Positions 7,497 through 14,593 of a DNA stretch of 30,280 nucleotides are shown piece by piece. Source of the DNA: JAQGHB01 sp036384495 (GTDB lineage Bacteria; Patescibacteriota; Saccharimonadia; Saccharimonadales; UBA4665); assembly GCA_036384495.1 (NCBI GenBank), contig DASVMD010000067.1:1-30280 (forward strand), read 5' to 3'. Below the pieces are notes generated by a model. That model ran no database searches. It saw nothing but the letters and a program-made list of their open reading frames with translations, and had not been told where the DNA came from. Both the position numbers and the translations under genes were made by a program. The number at the start of each line of letters is the position of its first letter. Positions within the stretch are counted from its first letter, which is position 1.

Positions 7497-8129
7497 ATGA
7501 ATCACGCGCTCATCGGTGAGATTGCTGGCGCTCTGGCGCTTTTGCAGATCATTCCCTACGTCGTGAGTATTTTAAGAGGGCATACCAAACCTGAGCGAAT
7601 GTCGTACTTTTTGTGGCTAATCGTCGATACTATGGGTGTTGCAAGCTATGTGGCAGTCGGCGCGCATACAACTGTTTGGGTACAGTTCGCTTTCGTGTTT
7701 ACCGGAGGACTCGTGTTTTTGATGTCGATCAAGTACGGAATAGGCGGTTTTAGCCATTTTGATCTGTTCTGTTTTGCGGTAGCGATCGCTGGCGGTGTGT
7801 TGTGGTTTGTGAGTGATAATGCACTTATGGCGTTGTATTTTACGAAATTCGTTGGTTTTATTGGATATCTGCCAACAATTAAAAAAGTCTATTTCCTACC
7901 GCAGACCGAAAATACCCTGTCGTGGGGCGGAGCTGCTCTGTCCAGCAATCTCAATATTTTTGCGCTGAATACTACCTCGTTCCCGATTTTGCTACCGGTG
8001 ATAGATGCGGCCCTACTGCAAACGTTCGTGACACTGCTTTTGTTATTCCCGCGCGCTCGCTTTACGGGTAATCCGTGGAATCCGCACAAGATCCACACCT
8101 TTCTTAACCATCCGGCTTTTGCCCGCTAA
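7497..8129 (+). CDS. Polytopic membrane protein, PQ-loop/SemiSWEET-like
   Basis: The 210-residue protein has about seven hydrophobic helices. Two internally similar segments, IIPYVVSILRGHTKPERMSY near residue 18 and GYLPTIKKVYFLPQTENTLS near residue 128, each place a Pro in a membrane helix followed by a short polar loop. That is the duplicated layout of PQ-loop (MtN3/SWEET/KDEL-receptor-like) proteins, many of which move small solutes. The canonical PQ pair is not conserved (IP and LP here), so substrate and family stay uncertain. The start at 7497 is set by the promoter spacing. It is the last host gene before tRNA-Glu and is not linked functionally to the element. Confidence 0.68.
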   Translation: MNHALIGEIAGALALLQIIPYVVSILRGHTKPERMSYFLWLIVDTMGVASYVAVGAHTTVWVQFAFVFTGGLVFLMSIKYGIGGFSHFDLFCFAVAIAGGVLWFVSDNALMALYFTKFVGFIGYLPTIKKVYFLPQTENTLSWGGAALSSNLNIFALNTTSFPILLPVIDAALLQTFVTLLLLFPRARFTGNPWNPHKIHTFLNHPAFAR

Positions 8130-8194
8130 GCGTGGTTGTACCTCTGGACTGCCTCTGTTATTTGTGGTACGATGGGGCGGTCTTGTCGGATAGT

Positions 8195-8224
8195 GGGCCT
8201 CATATTGCTTCGCAATAGGAGCCC
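8195..8224. repeat. Hairpin between the membrane-protein gene and tRNA-Glu
   Basis: An inverted repeat runs GGGC...TATTGC, a TTC loop, then GCAATA...GCCC, with one bulge and one mismatch. No T-run follows on either strand, so it is not a standard terminator. It may mark the 3' end of the upstream mRNA or an RNA processing site before the tRNA. No clear tRNA promoter could be assigned in 8130-8280. Confidence 0.4.
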
Positions 8225-8280
8225 AAATTCCTCGGATATAGAAAAATATGTAAACACATTTTTCTGCATCCTCACAATTT

Positions 8281-8355
8281 GGCCTCATCGTCTAACGGCT
8301 AGGACACAAGGTTCTCATCCTTGCAATCGGGGTTCGATTCCCCGTGAGGTCACCA
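8281..8355 (+). tRNA. tRNA-Glu (anticodon CTC), CCA encoded
   Basis: The gene folds as a standard cloverleaf. The acceptor stem is GGCCTCA with TGAGGTC. The anticodon stem is CAAGG with CCTTG around the loop TTCTCAT, which places anticodon CTC at 8314-8316. The T arm is CGGGG-TTCGATT-CCCCG. Discriminator A at 8352 is followed by an encoded CCA (8353-8355). It decodes GAG as glutamate. Its 3' end (8342-8355) is the attachment core of the integrated element, and the tRNA sequence is kept intact. The gltX gene for its synthetase lies elsewhere in the window. Confidence 0.95.
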
Positions 8356-9850
8356 CAAGAGACTCATCAGCACTTGATGGGTCTTTTTTGATGTTCGCTA
8401 AGGTGTAAAGTGCACTTAATTTGGGCGTTCCAAATTTATTTTCACTGAGGTCGTATTTTAGACCCTCTGGGAACACTAGGCGTTGGTATATTATTTGATG
8501 CTCAATAGAGACACCATTCCATATCCTCGGCGCGTTCGACATAAATTGCAGAGCATAGTCAATCGAGTCATTTTTTAGCTCAGTGAGTGATCCAACTTTT
8601 GTAAGCTCTTGGTTTGTTTTGTCATACTCACCATTTATTTTTACCACTAGCTCTTTCTTCTCATCTAGGGTTATTTCACCAGCAACAAGCATTTCAACTG
8701 CTTTACTCCTACTTGCGCTCAGCTCCTCCAAGGTTTTGTGCAGCTTCTTTTGCTTTGTAGTTAGAGTCTGTGTTTCGACACGCCATACACGTACAATTAT
8801 CTCTTTCAAGAACTTTTCCATGTCAGGGTCAGGGCTTAATGACGCCAGGAGGTGTAAGAACTGTTCGTGCATTTCGTCTGCCTTTATTGAGGGCAAGCGG
8901 CAGCGTGAGCAATGGTAGCGCGGAGAATACTTTCCTGAGCCGCTACGTGGGCTGCTGCCCGTAAGAGCCTTATTACATCCCGTGCACAGTATGAAACGCC
9001 TCAGAGGAAATGCAGGATTGTTCTGTTTGTACTTCGCAGCAGTATTCTTATTAGCCCTCAGGAGTTCTTGGTTGCGATAGTAGACCGCAGGAGTAATAAT
9101 CCCTTCGAACTTAGACGGAACAAGCTGTCCGTCTGTATGCATGTTTTGCTCAAGTCCAGCATAAATTGGCTTACGCAACATTTTGCTTATTATCTGGATT
9201 TTCATCGGCTTATCGTGGGCTGTTTTTAAGCCAATCTCATCACACAGCTTGAGCAAGCCAGCCACTGTATATGCTCCTGTGGAATATGCTTCGAGCACGG
9301 TGGCTATTTTATCGGCAACGCCCTCGACAGGAGCAAGTGTGGACTTCTTGAGAACTGTCCTTATATTCCTTAGCCCGTACGGTGCTTTGCTCATGCGATA
9401 GCCTTCTTTCGCATGGACTTTCATGTTGTCTTTGACGCGCACAGACTTTACCTTATTGTCGTGCTGAGCAAGCACAGCCTCTATATTCTGTATAAGCTCC
9501 TCGTTTACGCTGTCCTCTAGGCTTGAGTTGATGTTCTTATACTCAATTCCCATCTGGGACAATTTGGCACGTAGGGCAAAGAAGTCAGTGGCGTTTCTTG
9601 TTAAGCGGTCTGTTTGATATGTAACGAGATAACTAATTTTGCCCTTGTTCGCCTCTAGGTAACTAAGCATTTCCTTCATAGCAGGACGGTCGAGTGTCTT
9701 GGCCGAAACACCATCGTCATGAAATGTCCTAGCAACCATCACCTTGTTACGAGTGTTCCAGTCCTGGCACAACATTTGTTGTGTATCAAGACTCGCCCCC
9801 TCTGTCTGTTTGGAGGTCGATACGCGGAGATATATGACTGATTCTTTCAT
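8315..9850 (-). CDS. Large serine recombinase (element integrase)
   Basis: The 511-residue protein opens with the resolvase catalytic domain: YLRVSTSKQ places the nucleophile at Ser11, and the downstream catalytic Arg residues lie in YQTDRLTR. A Recombinase domain follows (about 150-260), then a zinc ribbon with C289, C292, C314 and C317, then a coiled coil (about 365-440). This is the layout of large serine integrases, which cut attP and attB with 2-nt overhangs and need a directionality factor for excision. The C-terminus SRGIEPRLQG and the TGA stop at 8315 are read antisense from the tRNA gene, so the last residues are host-derived. ATGA overlap with the upstream ORF shows translational coupling. 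Confidence 0.95.
   Translation of the reverse strand: MKESVIYLRVSTSKQTEGASLDTQQMLCQDWNTRNKVMVARTFHDDGVSAKTLDRPAMKEMLSYLEANKGKISYLVTYQTDRLTRNATDFFALRAKLSQMGIEYKNINSSLEDSVNEELIQNIEAVLAQHDNKVKSVRVKDNMKVHAKEGYRMSKAPYGLRNIRTVLKKSTLAPVEGVADKIATVLEAYSTGAYTVAGLLKLCDEIGLKTAHDKPMKIQIISKMLRKPIYAGLEQNMHTDGQLVPSKFEGIITPAVYYRNQELLRANKNTAAKYKQNNPAFPLRRFILCTGCNKALTGSSPRSGSGKYSPRYHCSRCRLPSIKADEMHEQFLHLLASLSPDPDMEKFLKEIIVRVWRVETQTLTTKQKKLHKTLEELSASRSKAVEMLVAGEITLDEKKELVVKINGEYDKTNQELTKVGSLTELKNDSIDYALQFMSNAPRIWNGVSIEHQIIYQRLVFPEGLKYDLSENKFGTPKLSALYTLANIKKDPSSADESLVVTSRGIEPRLQG
8342..8355. repeat. Left attachment core in the tRNA-Glu 3' end
   Basis: CCGTGAGGTCACCA is identical to 15913-15926. It covers the last T-stem bases, the 3' acceptor strand and the CCA of the tRNA. 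On the reverse strand it encodes the recombinase residues VTSR and part of the preceding Val codon. Confidence 0.82.
8360..8389 (+). terminator. Element-encoded terminator just after tRNA-Glu
   Basis: AGACTCATCA, a 5-nt loop GCACT, and TGATGGGTCT pair over 10 bp with one G-T pair and run into six T. It begins 4 nt after the CCA and lies inside the left end of the element. The element therefore supplies a replacement terminator for the tRNA it occupies. The sequence is also coding on the reverse strand for the recombinase C-terminus. Confidence 0.85.
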
Positions 9851-10080
9851 GTTGTGGTCGCCTTACTAACAGGGATAGTAGCATCATTTTCGTTATTTTT
9901 CGAACCAATAAATTTACGCACAGATATTCTCACCACTGTTTCTGTATCTTGGATGAGTGATTCTAACTCTTTGTTGGTTAGGTTATTTGATTTTTGTCCT
10001 AAGAGCTTACGAGCTTCTTTGACGGATATAACGAGTTGCTTATCCGTAAGTATGGGAATAGACATAAAAAGTCCAATCAT
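9847..10080 (-). CDS. Small 77-residue ORF co-expressed with the recombinase
   Basis: The ORF is translationally coupled to the recombinase: its TGA overlaps the recombinase ATG in ATGA. The predicted protein is soluble and charged, with a helical middle (VKEARKLLGQKSNNLTNKEL) and a Ser/Asn/Thr-rich tail. I recognise no family. AGGGG lies 4 nt before the ATG at 10080; a second in-frame ATG 15 nt downstream has no visible Shine-Dalgarno site. Its position suggests a role with the recombinase, for example as a directionality factor or regulator, but no DNA-binding motif is clear enough to claim that. Confidence 0.62.
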   Translation of the reverse strand: MIGLFMSIPILTDKQLVISVKEARKLLGQKSNNLTNKELESLIQDTETVVRISVRKFIGSKNNENDATIPVSKATTT

Positions 10081-10445
10081 TGAACCCCTAGAACAAGCGG
10101 GGGTATTTGTGATTGGTACTCTCGTCTACTTTAGGCTTTTATAACGCCTTCGTGCGGCTTAGCCTGAGTAATCATCTGTCCAGTACCTGACAGCTTGAGT
10201 TCTATTACTAATTATACGCTTATGTTTAACATTTGGCAAGTAAATTGTAACGTATACTCCCTGCAACGATATTTGGGAAAAAAATTTGGGAGTGGTTACT
10301 AGCGTTTCGTATAAGACAAAAGATGAACGGGAATACCCTCTGGAACGCACGGAGAGCGTCTAGGACACGTTCCACGACAGGAGTCGAAGAAACCCTCATT
10401 TGAGATAATAAGTACAGACACAAAGCAAATAAAAAAGGAGTATAT
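10081..10445. other. 365-bp divergent control region of the element
   Basis: No convincing gene is present on either strand. The region holds the leftward recombinase promoter and its structured leader. On the right side AGGAG at 10436-10440 is the Shine-Dalgarno site for the helix-turn-helix ORF, with a weak GATAAT at 10404-10409 as a possible -10. TATACT near 10253 could serve the rightward direction but lacks a well-spaced -35. The arrangement resembles the switch region of a temperate element. Confidence 0.6.
10211..10239 (-). promoter_or_regulatory. Promoter of the recombinase operon
   Basis: On the reverse strand TTGCCA (10239-10234) is followed by 17 nt and TATAAT (10216-10211), close to the bacterial consensus. 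It predicts a leader of about 120 nt before the ORF at 10080. The leader contains the nested hairpins AGGCT...AGCCT and GCC...GGC at about 10132-10165. Confidence 0.72.
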
Positions 10446-10676
10446 ATGGCTACACCAAAGGCTATTGGTAGACCACCAAAAGTCAACTTCAAAATCATCG
10501 TCAAGCTGGCTGACGCAATACAACATAACTCAAATATCACAGACGCATGTCGTTATGCTGGGATCAGCAGAGACACATATTATCGGCACTTACGAAACGA
10601 GGTATTCGCCGAGAAAATGGCTACCGCTAAATACAATCAGAACAAGGTGGTTTTTAGTTTTCTGACGGTTTACTAG
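10446..10676 (+). CDS. Helix-turn-helix protein, 76 residues, probably shortened by a frameshift
   Basis: The ORF starts 5 nt after AGGAG. Residues 1-16 are basic (MATPKAIGRPPKV...). A helix-turn-helix follows in NITDACRYAGISRDTYYRHL, as in phage small-terminase-like and homeodomain-like DNA-binding proteins. The last residues (KVVFSFLTVY) look out of family. In the -1 frame, coding potential resumes at once: SDGLLENSHAFAEFLRE and on to a TAG at 10775-10777, three bases before the next gene. A slip at the T-run in AGTTTTC would join the two into a protein of about 110 residues. It could be a regulator of the element; the DNA target is unknown. Confidence 0.62.
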   Translation: MATPKAIGRPPKVNFKIIVKLADAIQHNSNITDACRYAGISRDTYYRHLRNEVFAEKMATAKYNQNKVVFSFLTVY

Positions 10677-10764
10677 AAAACTCCCATGCTTTTGCTGAGT
10701 TTCTAAGAGAATCGGTGTCAGCAAAGACTCAAGCTACAACTCGATGGCTATTCCAATTTATCCC

Positions 10765-10773
10765 TGTTATGAT
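10765..10773 (+). promoter_or_regulatory. Extended -10 of the NUDIX gene
   Basis: TGTTATGAT ends 6 nt before the ATG at 10780. This favours that start over an in-frame ATG at 10744, which lies upstream of the box. Confidence 0.58.
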
Positions 10774-10779
10774 GTAGAA

Positions 10780-11190
10780 ATGAATGACCAAAATCACTAT
10801 CGTGTAAGCATTAAGGCGATTGCCGTAGACGAGACAGGTAGATTCTTGCTGGCAAAAGAGGATAACGGCAAGTGGGAGTTGCTTGGCGGTGGTCTGGATC
10901 ATGGCGAAGACCCTGTTACGTGCCTAAGACGAGAGCTTAAGGAAGAAACTGGGCTGGAAGTCATTGAGGTGTCTCCTACGCCAAAGTATTTCGTCACTGC
11001 ACCTAAAGTTGGTCGTGAGGGTTTTGTAGCTAACGTAATTTACGAAGTAAAACTCAAGGACTTGGATTTTACGCCTTCTGATGAGTGTGTCGAGCTACGT
11101 TTCTTTAATAAAGAAGAGGCTGAGAAAGAAGACTTATTCCCACAGGTTGCTGAGTTTATAAAAGTATTTAATTCGGAGCTACATATTTAG
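10780..11190 (+). CDS. NUDIX hydrolase
   Basis: The 136-residue protein carries a complete NUDIX box at residues 37-59: GGLDHGE, then seven residues, then RELKEETGL, fitting GX5EX7REUXEEXGU. The Glu residues of REUXEE bind the divalent metal. NUDIX enzymes hydrolyse nucleoside diphosphates linked to another group, such as oxidised dNTPs, NDP-sugars or capped RNA; substrate cannot be read from this sequence. It begins with a promoter-defined start, is followed 9 nt later by the nucleotidyltransferase gene, and belongs to the element cargo. Length is typical for a single-domain member. Confidence 0.93.
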   Translation: MNDQNHYRVSIKAIAVDETGRFLLAKEDNGKWELLGGGLDHGEDPVTCLRRELKEETGLEVIEVSPTPKYFVTAPKVGREGFVANVIYEVKLKDLDFTPSDECVELRFFNKEEAEKEDLFPQVAEFIKVFNSELHI

Positions 11191-11193
11191 ACT
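11188..11193 (+). promoter_or_regulatory. Possible -10 of the nucleotidyltransferase gene
   Basis: TAGACT overlaps the NUDIX stop codon and lies 6 nt before the next ATG. The gene may be transcribed from here, from the NUDIX promoter, or both. Confidence 0.35.
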
Positions 11194-11199
11194 ATTGTT

Positions 11200-11922
11200 A
11201 TGGATCAAAGTATTGCCGAAGAACTAAAGAAGGTTATGGAGCACGATGAGGCTGTCCACGCTATGTGGATCGCTGGCTCTGTTGCTGAGGGTCAAGCTGA
11301 CGAACTATCTGACATCGACTTGTGGCTCGATATAGACGACGGCAAAGACAAAGAAGTATTTGACTCTATTGAGAAGTTTCTTGGTGCTAAAGGTGAGCTG
11401 GACATTAAATTTACCGAGGGTGTGACACCTCCTTATAGCCACTGCGTGTATCACCTCGCAGGAATGAGCCCTTACCATTTTATTGAAGTCACTCTACATT
11501 CTCACTCTAACCAAATCGGGCTTTTCGATAGCTTACGGAAAATTAAGGTGTTACTCGACAAAGACGGCACGACTAACTTTAAGCCATTCGATAAAGTCAG
11601 CTACGATGAAATGCTTCAAGAGCGAAAGCAGTTCTTAATCGAGAAAATAGAGTTTGGCGAGCAGTCAGTTACCAAAGAAATTATCCGCCGACAATTCTTG
11701 GAAGCGTTGCATAATTACCAGTTTTGGCTAGTAGAGCCGATTATTGAACTCGCTCGGATTAAATACGCTCCGCTCAAGGTTACGTATGGCTTAAAGCACG
11801 GGACACGCGACCTGCCAGAAGATGCAGTGAAACAGATTGAATCGTTATACATCATCAAATCTCTCGACGACTTGAATAACAAAATCGAAGAAGTTAGAAC
11901 AATTAAGTCGGACCTAGTTTAA
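11200..11922 (+). CDS. Nucleotidyltransferase-fold protein
   Basis: Residues 26-40 read GSVAEGQADELSDID, the signature of the DNA polymerase beta-type nucleotidyltransferase fold (GS, then DxD). D38 and D40 bind metal, and D68 in GELDIKF is a candidate for the third acidic residue. A helical C-terminal domain (about 130-240) completes a layout like that of streptomycin/kanamycin-type adenylyltransferases and of uncharacterised minimal nucleotidyltransferases. It could modify a small molecule, a tRNA or a protein; I cannot choose. The 240-residue length fits one catalytic and one helical domain. Its 3' end overlaps the convergent PIN gene by 20 bp. Confidence 0.82.
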   Translation: MDQSIAEELKKVMEHDEAVHAMWIAGSVAEGQADELSDIDLWLDIDDGKDKEVFDSIEKFLGAKGELDIKFTEGVTPPYSHCVYHLAGMSPYHFIEVTLHSHSNQIGLFDSLRKIKVLLDKDGTTNFKPFDKVSYDEMLQERKQFLIEKIEFGEQSVTKEIIRRQFLEALHNYQFWLVEPIIELARIKYAPLKVTYGLKHGTRDLPEDAVKQIESLYIIKSLDDLNNKIEEVRTIKSDLV

Positions 11923-12451
11923 TTCCTTCTTTAGCGCAGTAGTCGAGAATGGAGTAACATTTTACATTCTGCTCGTCGCATAAATTAGGAATTTTTACGC
12001 AAGCACCGTTTCGCAGGTTAGCTTCTGGCTCACGGATTTCTTCGCTTATAACTGCTAACCCATAAACCTTCGCCGTTGCGACGAGGAAAGCGTCTGCACC
12101 ATTCTTCTTTCCCTTTTGGAAGAGTATTTCGGGGTGCTTATTAAGTATTTCTGTAGCCAGCTTAATAACTGTAATGTCGTCTTCGACATATAGATAACCC
12201 TTATGTGCTTCTAGCCACTTTTGGAATTTAGGGTCATTACTTTCTTTAAGTTCGCGGTACACTTCCTCGGTGCTGGTTATGACGCGGCCAGAAATTTGTA
12301 AAACCATATGCTTCCATAATTTGTCATAGATGTCTTTACGGAATTTACGGTCGGGTAACCAAAACTCGTAGAAAAAATTAGCATCCGCACAATACTTAGC
12401 CGATGAGCCGTCTAATAACGAAACTTGGGCGGGCGTGTCATGAACGCTCAT
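11903..12451 (-). CDS. DUF4411-type PIN-domain protein, putative ribonuclease toxin
   Basis: The 182-residue protein has the acidic motifs of a PIN nuclease: D23 in YCADANFFYEF, Glu in STEEVYRELKE, and Asp in NGADAFLVATAKVYGLAVIS. PIN enzymes cut RNA with Mg2+ held by these residues. The motif spacing fits the DUF4411 branch, which is repeatedly found next to an ImmA/IrrE-type metallopeptidase, as here: the upstream gene overlaps this one by 14 bp in the same direction. The pair is a predicted toxin-antitoxin or stress module and may stabilise the element. Start at 12451 is an ATG inside the upstream gene; an internal start cannot be excluded. RNA target unknown. Confidence 0.82.
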   Translation of the reverse strand: MSVHDTPAQVSLLDGSSAKYCADANFFYEFWLPDRKFRKDIYDKLWKHMVLQISGRVITSTEEVYRELKESNDPKFQKWLEAHKGYLYVEDDITVIKLATEILNKHPEILFQKGKKNGADAFLVATAKVYGLAVISEEIREPEANLRNGACVKIPNLCDEQNVKCYSILDYCAKEGIKLGPT

Positions 12452-13601
12452 TCAACATTGTCACAATTCTGCCCACCAGATTAACTTTAACGCCCATAAT
12501 GCTCGCAAAATCACGCGGAGTGATATTGTTTGCAGAATAGCTAGACAGTACAGATGCCGCGAGAGGTACGCTTACACGGTTAATAGCACTACGTTCATGG
12601 CCTTTAGGATCAAAACCACCTGCATCTTGATTCTTCTTTTTCTTCGCAGCCTCTTTCTCAATATAAATTTGTCGTGCTTTTGCTAACTGATTCTCAAGTG
12701 TTTGGCGAGTTATGAGATTATTGTCGTAAAGCCTACGGGCTGCTTGGCTCATACTGATACAGAATTGCTTTGATATGGCTGCGTAATCTTCTTCGGTTGC
12801 TGGCTCGCCGCTAGCAATCATTCGGACATTTGCTTGTGAGTTAAACATTGTTTCAGGCACGAGTACGTTGCTGGCAAATGTATTGGCTGATTTTTCTGCT
12901 TCTACATCGTGCACCAATTCGTATGTATTGCACGCCGCTGACTGGCGTTGGATATAATGCGCTAGTTCGTGTAATAGCGTGAAAGTTTTTCGATATACGC
13001 TTTTGACGCCTTTACTAATAACAATCACTGTTGCTTCGTCTTTAATGACAATGAAGCCATCTACTCCCTCGTCTAATTCTTGGACTGAAATAAGGAAGCC
13101 CAGTTCCTCAATCTTTTTATAGTAATACTTCCACGCATCGACATCATGTCGCCAAGTAGACTGTAATTCCGTTGTGACGCCCAGTAACATTCTCACCTTA
13201 GTTGCAATTGTAACTATGGAAACGCTGCTCGATTTCAAGTCAGCTATCGACGGATCAACATTGCCTATTGAGAACTCTTTAGCGTACTCAATAAGCCTAT
13301 TAGCTTCCTCGAATGCGAGATTGCTTGCGAGAGTTAGACGATGCCTACTCGAACGTGCCCTAAAGTCTCTTGGTTTTTTGAAGCTATGCTTAGGCTCGTC
13401 CAATACGAATATGCCCCAATGTTTCTTGTAGATGTCTGCAAGTGTCCTGAGCTGACCTAGAGGTATCTCGCTGTCAGCCTTAGTCCAGCTCTCCACTTTC
13501 TCTAAGGGAATAGCTGATTTGTTTGCTAGGTATTTTGCATCAACGCCATAGGACTTGAGATAAAAGTTGAATACATCTGATTTGACCATGACTTTAGCCA
13601 T
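12438..13601 (-). CDS. ImmA/IrrE-family metallopeptidase with N-terminal helix-turn-helix
   Basis: The protein has 387 residues from the chosen start. Residues 5-70 form an Xre-like helix-turn-helix with a swapped-in recognition region (YLANKSAIPLEKVESWTKAD). The C-terminal half has the zinc site LLHELAHYIQ (H211, E212, H215), with E236 in DVEAEKSANTFASNVLVP as third ligand. ImmA of ICEBs1 and IrrE/PprI of Deinococcus cleave repressors on signal. An ORF extension to 13709 is rejected because TACAAT lies exactly 6 nt before the ATG at 13601. It is coupled to the DUF4411 gene by overlap and may both repress and process within that module. Confidence 0.88.
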   Translation of the reverse strand: MAKVMVKSDVFNFYLKSYGVDAKYLANKSAIPLEKVESWTKADSEIPLGQLRTLADIYKKHWGIFVLDEPKHSFKKPRDFRARSSRHRLTLASNLAFEEANRLIEYAKEFSIGNVDPSIADLKSSSVSIVTIATKVRMLLGVTTELQSTWRHDVDAWKYYYKKIEELGFLISVQELDEGVDGFIVIKDEATVIVISKGVKSVYRKTFTLLHELAHYIQRQSAACNTYELVHDVEAEKSANTFASNVLVPETMFNSQANVRMIASGEPATEEDYAAISKQFCISMSQAARRLYDNNLITRQTLENQLAKARQIYIEKEAAKKKKNQDAGGFDPKGHERSAINRVSVPLAASVLSSYSANNITPRDFASIMGVKVNLVGRIVTMLNERS

Positions 13602-13607
13602 GCCCTT

Positions 13608-13613
13608 ATTGTA
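13608..13613 (-). promoter_or_regulatory. -10 of the ImmA/PIN operon
   Basis: TACAAT on the reverse strand, 6 nt before the ATG at 13601, decides the start of the metallopeptidase gene. Confidence 0.55.
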
Positions 13614-13680
13614 ATCTATACCATGCCTATATAGTTCTACTCCGAAAGTGAATGTTATCCAGATACCGAGAGGCATACAC

Positions 13681-13689
13681 TGATATACT
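13681..13689 (+). promoter_or_regulatory. Extended -10 of the SDR gene
   Basis: TGATATACT ends 6 nt before the ATG at 13696, giving a leaderless mRNA. Confidence 0.62.
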
Positions 13690-13695
13690 AAATTT

Positions 13696-14355
13696 ATGAA
13701 GAATATCATTATTGGTGGTACGCACGGTTTAGGTCAGGAAATTGCAAAGAAACTTCAAGCATCAGGCGAAGAGACTTTTGTCGTGGGCCGATCCTATGAT
13801 GAAGCTGTGCACGGTGAAGGGCTAAGAGTAGACCTCGCGAAAGCAGAAGAAGCTAAAGAGCTAGGAAATAAAGTCAAGGAGCTCGGAGCTACTGCCATAA
13901 ATTTTTATTGGGTCTCAGGCTACGGCTACAATGGTGACTTCGCGGAACAAGAAGCACCTGAGAATATGGCAGCAGTCAATTTTGGTAACGTATTACCCGC
14001 AGCACAGGAAGCATTTAGGAGTATGCTAGCACTTCAAGAGGTTAGCCACTTTGTTGTAGTCAGCTCAACTACTGGGTACAAAGCACGTACCGATGAAGCA
14101 GTTTATGCTGGTACGAAACACGCACAAGTGGGTTTTACACGAAGTCTAGGCTTAGAAGCGGAAAGACTACAATCAAATGTCAGGGTAACTTTGTTTATGC
14201 CAGGCGGTATGCAAACACCATTCTGGGAAGGCAATCAGCCTGGTTCATTCAGTGAGTTCCTTGATCCAGCTAAAGTAGCTGACCACATGATTACTGTTAC
14301 CAATGAACAGTCCGCTACCTTTTATGAGGAAGTCATAGAGCGCGGAAGCCTCTAG
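13696..14355 (+). CDS. Short-chain dehydrogenase/reductase
   Basis: The 219-residue protein has the Rossmann motif GGTHGLG at residues 7-13 (TGxxxGxG type), N95 in VNFGNV, the catalytic Ser near 123 in VVVSST, and Y137/K141 in YAGTK. This is the full catalytic set of classical SDR enzymes, which use NAD(P)(H) on alcohols and carbonyls. R32 in VVGRS after the second strand leans towards NADP(H). Substrate is unknown. It has its own promoter, divergent from the ImmA operon across 94 bp. Length is slightly under the usual 250 residues, with a short C-terminal substrate loop. Confidence 0.92.
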   Translation: MKNIIIGGTHGLGQEIAKKLQASGEETFVVGRSYDEAVHGEGLRVDLAKAEEAKELGNKVKELGATAINFYWVSGYGYNGDFAEQEAPENMAAVNFGNVLPAAQEAFRSMLALQEVSHFVVVSSTTGYKARTDEAVYAGTKHAQVGFTRSLGLEAERLQSNVRVTLFMPGGMQTPFWEGNQPGSFSEFLDPAKVADHMITVTNEQSATFYEEVIERGSL

Positions 14356-14481
14356 CTCCCTATACTGATACTGGTCTACTCTGTGAGGGAATGTTATCCA
14401 GCACTGTTACTGCTCTCATATACCCATATACCTCAAGTAACTCGCTACAGATTTCGTTCCATTTCGATTTCAGGTAGTTCA

Positions 14482-14523
14482 CCACGAAAATAGCTCTCCA
14501 AAAATGGTGGGCTTTTTTCGTGG
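14482..14523. repeat. Inverted repeat with 9-bp arms downstream of the SDR gene
   Basis: CCACGAAAA (14482-14490) and TTTTCGTGG (14515-14523) are perfect inverse copies around 24 nt. A T6 run lies in the second arm. It may be a weak terminator for the SDR transcript or a protein-binding site. The rest of 14356-14581 shows no convincing gene. Confidence 0.45.
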
Positions 14524-14581
14524 GCATTTCAGGTGGGATAAAGACTGAGTTCGTTTTTCTATTTAATATCAATCAAGCGTG

Positions 14582-14587
14582 TATACT
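14582..14587 (+). promoter_or_regulatory. -10 of the HAD phosphatase gene
   Basis: TATACT lies 6 nt before the ATG at 14594. It overlaps an alternative GTG start at 14579 and so argues against that start. Confidence 0.55.
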
Positions 14588-14593
14588 TTAGCC

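Noticed and set aside
8195..8224. Terminator of the PQ-loop-like gene.
   Set aside because: The hairpin is good but no T-run follows on either strand.
13602..13709. 36-codon upstream extension of the ImmA/IrrE gene.
   Set aside because: The -10 box TACAAT at 13608-13613 lies inside the extension, and the helix-turn-helix begins only after the ATG at 13601.
14360..14572. 70-codon leftward ORF between the SDR and HAD genes.
   Set aside because: It has no start signal, runs through the 9-bp inverted repeat, and has no recognisable motif.
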